Source of the DNA: Rhizophagus sp. LPA8_4_AMF
Lineage: Eukaryota > Glomeromycota > Glomeromycetes > Glomerales > Glomeraceae
DNA length: 22,541 nt
Reading direction: 5' to 3'
Assembly (NCBI GenBank): GCA_021464525.1
Contig: JADRCO010001105.1
Span: 1 to 22,541, forward strand
The stretch's first letter is position 1; the number at the start of each line of letters is the position of its first letter. Under the pieces are notes generated by a model. The model made no database searches and was not told where the DNA came from. It saw nothing but the letters and a program-made list of their open reading frames with translations. Of this stretch, positions 9,485-17,256 are shown in pieces. Made by a program: the position numbers and the translations under genes.

Positions 9485-9537
9485 TACCTTCATTATCGGA
9501 CGTCTGCATTGTACCCGATTGCTGGGCTGAGCGTTCA
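9443..9537 (+). repeat. Short tandem repeat encoding YPIAER
   Basis: Two 21-bp units (9443-9463 and 9464-9484) read YPIAERP and YPIAER-stop. A third, slightly longer and interrupted copy lies at 9512-9537 beyond the stop (TACCCGATTGCTGGGC then TGAGCGTTCA). The repeat extends the C-terminus of the ML-domain copy and suggests the ancestral protein had a repeated tail. Confidence 0.6.
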
Positions 9538-9575
9538 TACTTCATCGCTAAATCTTTTTTTTTTTTAATTGAGCG

Positions 9576-9612
9576 TACTGTGGAACCAAGGTGGGTTGCC
9601 TTGCATACAGTA
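9576..9612. other. Two-step hairpin
   Basis: TACTGT (9576-9581) pairs with ACAGTA (9607-9612), and CAAGG (9587-9591) pairs with CCTTG (9599-9603), giving a nested stem of 11 pairs around a GTGGGTTG-type loop. It lies just behind the ML pseudogene. It could be an RNA processing structure or chance. Confidence 0.35.
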
Positions 9613-9839
9613 TATCATTTTATCCACCTGAAATTCATGGAATATTTAAAATTAAAACATTGAAGATTTACAATTATAAAATTATTTCATGGACACTTTG
9701 AATAATTTATTTTGTAATTAAAATGAATTTGAAATAATTATTTGAACAGAATTCAAGATGATATCTCTCTAGTGACTCTCTATTAGATTAATAACCATAT
9801 AAAAAAAAATCAATAAAAAACAGCTACTTTAATTTAAAC

Positions 9840-9916
9840 ATAAGTCCGGAACTAATAAATTGCTTATTCAGGAATTTCTTAAATGAAGTAAACTTCTAAT
9901 AGCTCGCTCTTTCTGA
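9840..9916 (+). repeat. Diverged direct repeat, copy 2
   Basis: Second copy of the 8261-8345 repeat in the same orientation, 1.58 kb away. Together they bracket the ML pseudogene, which suggests an old tandem duplication in this part of the window. Confidence 0.7.
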
Positions 9917-10375
9917 TACTAAACAGATATATATACTTTTTATATGGCTCTAGCAACAGATTTACGAAAAAAATTGACGTAATTTATTTGTCAAATATTT
10001 ATCAAGGTCAAAATATAGTACACACATTTAATATGTATATAATAATTAATGAATTCTTAAAATAGCTAAATAATAAAACTCATTTATTTTTATTATTGTT
10101 TTTTTTTTAAATATAAAACTTTATTAGTAACATGATCATCTCGCAATGAAAACGACCAAGTATAGACGTGTAAACATCATCTCAATAAAGTATCTAATCT
10201 AAATATTACTATAAAAATTGTACCTAAAAAAATAAAAGTTAATATAAACTCCTATTGTAAATACAACTCAAAGTCGTGTAACTAGGTAAAATAAAAGTAA
10301 TACAAATTGTTGATGGAAGAGCTAGCTAGCTAACTAAAGCTGAAAAACTAGCTAAATTCTACTTTAATGAGATAA

Positions 10376-10540
10376 TCACTCCTCTTCATCATCCTCTCTA
10401 GTACCTTGGGTCTTCACTGTCCGTTTCTTATTTTGATTAACTTCATTATCACTATCGTCATCATTATTCACATGCGCCTTGGTAATCTTCTTGGCCAAAT
10501 CCAGGGATTGAATTCTACCCGAAAACGTCTCGTATAAAAC
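10376..10540 (-). pseudogene. Orphan acidic C-terminal coding fragment
   Basis: The minus strand reads without a stop from 10540 to a TGA at 10376-10378. The translation begins VLYETFSGRIQSLDLAKKIT, continues through an Asp/Asn stretch (HVNNDDDSDNE), then NQNKKRTVKTQGTRE, and ends in DDEEE. The basic KKR next to an acidic tail is typical of nuclear proteins. An in-frame TGA lies immediately upstream (10541-10543) and no convincing acceptor or upstream exon was found, so it is probably a leftover 3' end. The family is not recognised. Confidence 0.45.
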
Positions 10541-10719
10541 TCATTTATGTTTTCCTATTTAATACTTATTCTAATAAAATAAAATAACTTTATATGGTAA
10601 CGTACTGTACTCCTTCATTCCACAATTATACTTTGTATACTTTGCACAAATGGTGCATGCAACAATGCAACATTACATAATAGGCAATCACATGTTTATT
10701 CTTGTATGACCGACTTACA

Positions 10720-10854
10720 TATATAAACATTCTGCATTACCGCATACTTTCACTTGAAAGATTCTTTGTTACATTTTGTAACCAGGGAATGATAATAAAT
10801 TAATACGACCTTTAAATTATTTATCTTTATCTCGAATTATTCCTATATATATAT
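10720..10854 (+). promoter_or_regulatory. Candidate TATA elements of the hydrolase gene
   Basis: TATATAAA at 10720-10727 and a longer TATATATATA run at 10844-10854 precede the ATG at 10906. The distal one (about 180 bp) leaves room for a normal leader; the proximal one would give a leader of under 40 bases. Sequence alone cannot decide between them. Confidence 0.35.
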
Positions 10855-10905
10855 TCAACGTTTCAGTTTAGTTTCAGAACTCTAAAGTCTAAACAAAGTT
10901 TATCA

Positions 10906-12114
10906 ATGAATAGTATAAAGCGCACTAGGATTACTAAAAATGTCCCATTTGACGCTCTGCACAAACATTTATCCCAACAATATGAAGGTGATTTTTATTC
11001 TTCTCTCGAAAATACTGATGTTGCAATGATACCTTTAACTAAATCAGAATGTGATTATTGTGTGGACACATTATGGGAGAATTATATCAATACAGCTAAA
11101 AAAGAACGTAAGCAAGAAAATTTGGTAATTAACTATCAAGATGCTTCTATGCCTATATGGTTCAAAACATTTGGCTCAAAACCGTTTGGTGAAAAGAGCT
11201 TATTCATTTCACTTCATGGAGGTGGTAATACTGAACCTTATAAAAATGATTCACAATGGGAAAATCAAAAAAATTTATATACCATCGAAGAAGGTGTTTA
11301 TTTAGTGCCTCGAGCTCCTGGTAATACTTGGGACTTATGGCATCGACCAGAAATTGATCATATGTTTGATCGAATTATCGAGAATATGGTTATTTTTGAA
11401 GGAGTTAACCCAAACAAGGTATATTTAACGGGATATTCAGCGGGTGGTGATGGTGTATATAAACTTGTTCCACGAACAGCTGATCGATGGGCGGCTGCAA
11501 ATATGAACGCAGGACATCCTAATGACGCGTCACCATTGGGTTTACGCAATACACCATTTACGATCCATGTAGGAGCCGACGATTTTGACTACAATCGAAA
11601 CAAAGTTGGACAGGAATGGGCGGAAAAACTTGCAAAGCTTCAAAATGAAGATCCTAATGGTTACATTCATTGGGCAGAAATTTATGATGGTATGGGACAT
11701 TGGATGATGGGAAAGGAAAAGACCGCACTAGGATGGATGGCACAGTATACTCGAAATCCGACACCTGATCGCGTTGTCTGGTGGCAAGATGCTGTTACAC
11801 GGGATCGATTTTTTTGGTTGGAACTTCCAAAAGACCAAATTCGTAAATATACTGAAGTAACTGCCACGCGTGATGGTCAAAATTTCGATATTCAAACTAA
11901 AGATTATAAAAATGTGACAATTCTTTTGAACGACACTATGGTGGATATGGATTCTCCGATCAAAATTACAATGGAGGGGGAAGTTTTGTTTGAGGGTATT
12001 GTACCACGAACTATTGGTGCAATATCTAGATCATTAAAACGGCACGGAGATCCGTACTTAATATTTACCGGAGAAGTGACCGTCTGTACTGAAATACAAG
12101 AGAATCAACAATAA
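10906..12114 (+). CDS. Alpha/beta hydrolase, probable esterase/peptidase-like, 402 aa
   Basis: One uninterrupted exon of 402 residues with a complete-looking catalytic set. LHGGG (103-107) is the oxyanion-hole motif, GYSAGG (176-181) carries the nucleophile Ser178, GADD (223-226) offers the likely acidic residue, and GMGHWM has His265 as the likely base. Between them, PRAPGNTWDLWHRPEIDHMF resembles the lid and following helix of PHB-depolymerase or prolyl-oligopeptidase-type esterases. The C-terminal 110 residues (YKNVTILLNDTMVDMDSPI onward) look like a beta-rich accessory domain. No signal peptide or membrane segment is seen, so it is probably cytosolic. The substrate cannot be told; carboxylic ester or peptide hydrolysis is the family role. 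The start at 10906 is the first ATG after the TATA region. The gene has higher GC than its neighbours and no intron, and the arrangement resembles bacterial hydrolases, so ancient horizontal transfer is possible but unproven. Confidence 0.85.
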   Translation: MNSIKRTRITKNVPFDALHKHLSQQYEGDFYSSLENTDVAMIPLTKSECDYCVDTLWENYINTAKKERKQENLVINYQDASMPIWFKTFGSKPFGEKSLFISLHGGGNTEPYKNDSQWENQKNLYTIEEGVYLVPRAPGNTWDLWHRPEIDHMFDRIIENMVIFEGVNPNKVYLTGYSAGGDGVYKLVPRTADRWAAANMNAGHPNDASPLGLRNTPFTIHVGADDFDYNRNKVGQEWAEKLAKLQNEDPNGYIHWAEIYDGMGHWMMGKEKTALGWMAQYTRNPTPDRVVWWQDAVTRDRFFWLELPKDQIRKYTEVTATRDGQNFDIQTKDYKNVTILLNDTMVDMDSPIKITMEGEVLFEGIVPRTIGAISRSLKRHGDPYLIFTGEVTVCTEIQENQQ

Positions 12115-12828
12115 AAAATAGTTTAAAATTAACGAATACATTATTTATATTGTTATAATTATTAGATATTTAGGAACTCTAAAATTTATTAATTTTTTTT
12201 GTCATAAATTTGCCAAATTGTGTTGTATCGTATATTTGATTAAAATTAATTTATAACGGTCATAAATTCGAAGTAGCTAAATTTTATAATTGTAAATTTA
12301 TAAACCATCATAATTAAATTAATATCTAAGTTATTTTAATATCTTAATGTCGAATACCAGTCATAAAATCTGGCTTCTGAATGATAAAATCATGATTGGT
12401 TCAGTACTAAAATTTATATTATGTTGTTGACCGTATTATTGTTACAGTAATCGTCGTTACTTCTACAAAAAAAAAAGTTGGCTACAGTAACTCTATTATT
12501 AGGCAACGAAAATAAAAAAGTATTTATATATAGAATTTTGCGTGGAGGAGAGAGGAGGAGAAGGAGGTGATGCGGTAATGGTGGTGGAGTGTGGATGATG
12601 GTAGAAGAAAAATAAAATGTTTTCATTTTAGAATTATCAATCCAAGCTAAACAGAAAATTTCTTTGATAATCAATTAATATCAATTACCGTAATTACAAT
12701 TGATTGAAGTCTCTCTTTCATAACTTTTAATTAATACGAATTTTTTGAGATATAATTTATTCCAATTTTATGGTAAATCATTGAAAGTGCTTACATAAAG
12801 GAGGGGAATTACTGCTAAATGTGATTTT
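12115..12828. other. 3' region and intergenic with a purine-rich stretch
   Basis: No gene seen. At 12541-12605 the plus strand is a G-rich purine run of GGAGGAG / GGTGGTGG type, standing out in AT-rich DNA. The minus-strand frame across it (12414-12674) is a low-complexity Pro/Leu/Ser translation and was not taken as a gene. Confidence 0.5.
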
Positions 12829-13128
12829 TCACATTTATCGAGATTAGGAATGATAATTTCATATCAAAGACCGCTATTTATTATATTAGTTTTTGTAAGC
12901 ATTTAAATTCAAGTAAAATAAAAGAATGATTACCGTATATATATTTATTAAAAATGAATTTTTTAAAATCTGTACACCTTTATATAAACAATTTGGTTAT
13001 AAATACTAAATCTAAGGAGTGTATTTACAGAGCTTTGAATTTCTTAGCTATAATATTAGTAATCAAAGGCAATGTTTAGATGGATTAACGAAAATGATTT
13101 AGTCAATTAAAAAATTGGAATTGTGAAA
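12829..13128 (+). pseudogene. Degraded F-box family fragment
   Basis: The sequence can be followed at nucleotide level against the intact F-box gene starting at 15097. CACATTTATC at 12830 matches about 15287; TATATTAGTTTTTGTAAGCA near 12882-12901 matches about 15370-15390; the AAAGAATGATTA and ACACCTTTA phrases follow in order; and GGATTAACGAAAATG near 13082 matches about 15623. It corresponds to about residues 65-190 of the intact protein, with many stops, deletions and no frame. It lies on the same strand, 2 kb upstream, so it is an old tandem copy without its F-box or C-terminal half. Confidence 0.75.
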
Positions 13129-13385
13129 TTGTGAATTTATGAAATTTTACGTGATTTATCAATATTAAATTTTCTTCATCTTCGTCGAGACCACCTCTGC
13201 TGTCGATTTTCGTATCATAGATAAAATCTTCTTTATCTTAATATCACTAGAAGTCATCTTAGTTATAGTTTATTATAATATAATTCCACATCGTAAAATA
13301 TATCAATGATGGCGCAAATATTGTTGTCAAAAAAAATTTACAATATTATTTTTTAAGGATTATTGATGCTAATATGTGAAGAAAA

Positions 13386-13831
13386 GATACAGTTGGCAGG
13401 CTAGAAGAGAAAGTGCCTAAAGATAATGAATTTATGTTGATTAAAGATTATATAAAGAAGTTTGGAGGTTATATCGCGAAAATTATTAAAGTTTATAAAA
13501 CAAAGTTACCGGCATTTTGATATACTTTAATAATGAAAATGACATGATGAGAGCGATATGAATCAATAACCACGGATAAAATAGGGACAGGATTGCAGAC
13601 CAAAAGTCAAATCGCTAGTACGCATTCAAGTGTGGACGAACAATTTTACGAAGTGGCGGAAGATTTACCGAGAGACATTGTAAAGGAGGCGCCAAGTTCT
13701 GTTTCGTTTAGTAACAAAGTTGATAACTTAAGTGCGAAATTTAGTGCGGGATGGAAGATAAAGAATTAAATGGTAACAAAAAGAGAGTAGCCAAAGAGCA
13801 GTCAAGTAGTGTCGATGAAGAAAAAAATTAA
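13386..13831 (+). pseudogene. Broken gene of unrecognised family
   Basis: In one frame the DNA reads DTVGRLEEKVPKDNEFMLIK, then DYIKKFGGYIAKIIKVYKTK and a stop. A shifted frame continues ILIYFNNENDMMRAI. The first frame resumes with TTDKIGTGLQTKSQIASTHS and SVDEQFYEVAEDLPRDIVKE up to a stop at 13768-13770, while an overlapping frame from 13751 gives MEDKELNGNKKRVAKEQSSS and ends at 13831. Each block is hydrophilic and protein-like, unlike the flanks, and the order is collinear, so this is a single gene broken by at least two frameshifts and several stops. The block around YFNNENDMMRAI resembles the end of an RRM-like nucleic-acid-binding fold, but this is only an impression. A mobile-element-encoded or expanded-family protein is possible. 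Confidence 0.5.
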
Positions 13832-14161
13832 AAATTAGAATTGAATACATACGTAAATTTATTTTTTTACTGTAACAATTTTAGAATAGAAATTAGGCAA
13901 ACAAGTTTTTTTTTTTGTTTCTTTATTTATATTTTTTGCTTGGTAAAAAAAAAACTTTGAAAATACTGCTTTATTATATTTTTCATTCAAATTTATGTAG
14001 CATGTAGAAAACGCTACAACTTCATTGGACGTGATAAAGGCGTGGTATTGAGGGAGATTATAGATTTGTTTAATTTGTTAATCAAACTCCTGATTGCTTT
14101 TATTTTTTTGTATGTTCTTTATCATATAAGTATTGATAAAATATTTCGTTTTAACACAAAA

Positions 14162-14191
14162 AATAATAATAATAATAATAATAATAATAAT
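14162..14191. repeat. (AAT)10 microsatellite
   Basis: Ten uninterrupted AAT units, 30 bases. Confidence 0.95.
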
Positions 14192-14322
14192 TCCACTTTC
14201 CTGTAATTCTAATTATAACTGAAGTTATTGTTCAGTCGATTACCTCCAATATTGAAAATCGTAATTCGTAGCATTAATTCCTATTGGTCATCGCAGAGTT
14301 CTTAATGACCGAACTATAACTC

Positions 14323-14376
14323 AGTTATTGGATGGGATATCGAAGACCGATTCCTCCATTCCTCCATCCAATAACT
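14323..14376. repeat. 13-bp perfect inverted repeat
   Basis: AGTTATTGGATGG (14323-14335) is the exact reverse complement of CCATCCAATAACT (14364-14376), with a 28-base spacer. It is a strong potential hairpin and could be a tiny foldback element or a protein binding pair. Confidence 0.7.
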
Positions 14377-15064
14377 ATTTATTTACAAAAATATTTTAAA
14401 AAATAAATAGTAAATTAAAAAGTTAAAAACCTAGCTAATATGAGTAATATCAGATATTAAATTCATATTTGTAAAAAAAAAAAGATTCTACGCATATGCC
14501 TATATTACTACTAATATTTTATACACGTGATAGTCGTGATACCATAATAATTAAACGACTTTAAGGCCAATTTCGCATATGATAAAGCATTCACAATACG
14601 ATGGATTCGTCCTAATTTTACGCTATAACATGCAAATAAAAAAACGTGACCCGAGCAATAATGTAGTTCCTTCCTTTTTTGGATAATGCAGACAGCACTA
14701 TGATAATTTTGGCTATATAATAAATTTGTGCCGATCTCTTGTTACCTATTTACAGTATATATAGTATATATGTTTCTCGGGGTCTGGTAAAAAAAAATTT
14801 ATTCGTATTCGTTGACTCACGTGTAGTAGTGCGTTAAAAAATTCAACATATGTCTTACTTATCGTGTGAATAATTGATACTTGTAACATTGTAACATGGA
14901 GCAAATTAAGAATTAACAAACTAAAATATGGCGAGAAATAATTACATGGATAACCCTTGCTAATTCTTAAATAGGAAATTGGTATATACTAGATTGGCAC
15001 ATGAGTTAATTATTATGTCGTACAACATGGTACAAACGCAATTATTTATTATTTTTTTTTTTTG

Positions 15065-15096
15065 AAAAAAAAAAAAAAAAAAAAAAAAAATAAAAA
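15065..15096 (+). promoter_or_regulatory. Poly(A) leader directly before the F-box start codon
   Basis: Twenty-six A, one T and five A run directly into the ATG at 15097. The two minus-strand F-box copies also have A runs immediately before their ATG (10 and 8 bases). An A-rich leader is a favourable initiation context in fungi, but slippage of a homopolymer is an equally simple explanation for the length. Confidence 0.45.
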
Positions 15097-16539
15097 ATGT
15101 CCAAACTAAATGAAGATGTACTTAATTTAATTTTTAAAGTATTTCATTCTGATAATAAAACCCTTTATTCATGTCTTTTAGTTAATAAAACCTGGTGTGA
15201 AACAGTTATTCCAATTTTATGGAAAGATCCTTGGAAAAATTTAATGGTAGAAAACGAAATTTTATTATTAAACGTAATCATCTCACATTTATCAGATGAA
15301 TCAAGAAATAATTTAAAAAGTCAAGGAGTAGATTTTTTAACTAATTCATTTACTAAACCTTTATTTAATTATATTAGTTTTTGTAAGCACTTAAATTTAA
15401 ATGTAATCGAAAGAATGATTAATGCAAACATTTTCATTGAAACTTCAACCGTTAAAAATGAAGTTATCAATCTTTTTATTAATAAAAATACAAAATTTAC
15501 ACACCTTTACATACCTCATAAATTTAATTATCAAATACATCTTATTCCTGGAACCGATCATTGCTTTTCTGAACTTGAATTTCTCAGTTGTAATACTTGT
15601 ATCACTGATAATGCTTTGGACGGATTAACAGAAACATGCAAATCAATTAAAGTATTGGAAATTATTGAAGTAGTTAACAGCAATTATGGAATTGTTAAAT
15701 TAATAGAAGCTCCAAAAAGATTATTTACTATTCGTCTTATAACAGAGAACTATAAGGTTGACGAACCATTTTATAAAATTGTCGAAAATTCTATGACAAA
15801 GCATGCAAATTCTATACAAGATTTTAAGACAAATAAAAGTCCTATTTCAAATATTCTTTCATCTTTTGTAAATTTAAAAAGATTAGAATTAGGATGTAGT
15901 AACTTTACGACTGTAACTACATGGAATTGTTTAGAAGATTTATCCTTACCTTTCTTACAAACTTTAAAAGCTAAAGAAATTCCTTTCAATGTTTTAGCTA
16001 GTTTAATTGATAATACAAATGGATATCTTATTGAAATAAGTATTAGTTATATGCATCATGATGAGTTGAATAATAAGAGAATTATTCAGGCTATTTATAA
16101 AAACTGTTCAAATCTTAAATATCTTAAATTATTGTTTAGGAGTAGTAATATTTTAGAATTAGAAAAATTATTAACAAAGTGTCAATATTTAGATGGATTA
16201 TTTTTAATTATTGATATGAATTTTTATAGCGATTATATATTTGATTGGGATTATTTATTTGAAGTGTTGACTAAATCATCACCAACCAATTTATTTAAGT
16301 TTAAATTTTATTTTACTAAAACACCAAAATTGGAATCATTAAAATTGTTCTTTGATAATTGGAAAGGTAGACACCCTATGTTATTACAAACCATTCAATA
16401 TAATAAGTATTGGAATGAATCCTTTGATTTGATAGAAAAATATAAAGTAGAAGGAATTATTAAAAAATATGATCATGTTCTGAATGAATATATTTTTGAA
16501 GATTTTGAGTGGATTGAACAAAATTTTAATTATTTATAA
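15097..16539 (+). CDS. F-box protein with degenerate leucine-rich region, 480 aa
   Basis: The protein starts with an F-box of the style common in arbuscular mycorrhizal fungi. Residues 1-49 contain LNEDVLNLIFKVF, TLYSCLLVNKTWCETV and IPILWKDPWK; the family would bind Skp1 through this part. The rest is Leu/Asn/Ile-rich with irregular leucine-repeat-like segments such as LSSFVNLKRLELG and NLKYLKLLFRSSNILELEKL (about 337-360). A conserved C-terminal block follows: DYLFEVLTKSSP (about 386) and FFDNWKGRHPMLLQTI. The leucine-rich part would select the substrate for SCF-type ubiquitin ligases. There is no intron, signal peptide or membrane segment. It is convergent with the paralog at 17257-18693, to which more than half the positions look identical. 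The stop at 16537-16539 is followed by AATAAATAAATAAA near 16610. No functional residue appears lost. Confidence 0.9.
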   Translation: MSKLNEDVLNLIFKVFHSDNKTLYSCLLVNKTWCETVIPILWKDPWKNLMVENEILLLNVIISHLSDESRNNLKSQGVDFLTNSFTKPLFNYISFCKHLNLNVIERMINANIFIETSTVKNEVINLFINKNTKFTHLYIPHKFNYQIHLIPGTDHCFSELEFLSCNTCITDNALDGLTETCKSIKVLEIIEVVNSNYGIVKLIEAPKRLFTIRLITENYKVDEPFYKIVENSMTKHANSIQDFKTNKSPISNILSSFVNLKRLELGCSNFTTVTTWNCLEDLSLPFLQTLKAKEIPFNVLASLIDNTNGYLIEISISYMHHDELNNKRIIQAIYKNCSNLKYLKLLFRSSNILELEKLLTKCQYLDGLFLIIDMNFYSDYIFDWDYLFEVLTKSSPTNLFKFKFYFTKTPKLESLKLFFDNWKGRHPMLLQTIQYNKYWNESFDLIEKYKVEGIIKKYDHVLNEYIFEDFEWIEQNFNYL

Positions 16540-16791
16540 TTATATTTTATGAAATTTTTTTAATTAATAATTTTAGGCATAAATAAACATATTTAATTAT
16601 TCATTGAAATAAATAAATAAAAAAATTTTATTAAAATTAAATTACATAACAAGAAAGACATATATTTATAAAGATAAAAACATTAATATTTGACAACTTA
16701 CATGATAAATTTACTATAATACATAAAATTATTATGCAGCCTATTCAGGTAGACCGTGGGATAGAACATTGGTTATGTTAATATAGGTGCT

Positions 16792-17031
16792 GTCGGAATT
16801 GCCGAATTAAAATTACGGCATTACGAAATATGGATTATACCATTTAGATATCTTAACAATTCATCAAGACCAGCATTATAGATTTACGGATTACAAATTA
16901 TCTACGGCATAACCAGAAAAAAATATTTACTTTCTTTGTGTAATTTTTGTATTTTTGGCATTAAATGATTACGGAATTAGGAAATTTAATGTATTACGGT
17001 ATAAGTTTCATATGCCGCAATTAATTCCGAC
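16792..17031. mobile_element. Putative non-autonomous TIR element (MITE-like), ~240 bp
   Basis: The ends are inverted: GTCGGAATT at 16792-16800 and AATTCCGAC at 17023-17031. Pairing continues inward with gaps (ATTACGGCAT on the left, ATGCCGCAATT on the right). The interior repeats phrases such as ATTTACGGATTAC, CTACGGCAT and GATTACGGAATTAG. There is no coding capacity. TATAG occurs just outside both ends (16784-16788 and 17038-17042) and might be a target-site duplication, which would put the true ends a few bases farther out. The element sits between the two convergent F-box genes. Confidence 0.6.
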
Positions 17032-17256
17032 GGAAAGTATAGAATAACACGTTAATTATTTAAAAAAAATAAACTTTTTTTTTTTATAAAAACTGTATAT
17101 CTTATAATTTCAAATAAAGCAATAAAACATTTCATATTTAAAACGTAAATATAAAATTCATAATAATACAATTAATACATAAATTTATAATACCAGATAT
17201 ATAAAAACGATAATTACTAGTTTTATAAATTAAATATTTTATTTCTTAAATCCCAT

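Larger units (their letters stand above)
13832..15064. other. Intergenic upstream of the first intact F-box gene
   Basis: AT-rich with no gene seen. It contains an (AAT) microsatellite at 14162-14191, an inverted repeat at 14323-14376 and several A or T runs. Confidence 0.4.

Noticed and set aside
10318..10355. AGCTAGCTAGCT run
   Set aside because: A short simple repeat with no further structure.
11358..11867. Minus-strand frames inside the hydrolase gene
   Set aside because: Shadows of a well-supported gene on the other strand.
12414..12674. Minus-strand Pro/Leu/Ser-rich frame
   Set aside because: Produced by the low-complexity purine run; no motif or start context.
15422..15989. Alternative frames within the first F-box gene
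   Set aside because: Overlap a full-length gene of a recognised family in another frame or strand.
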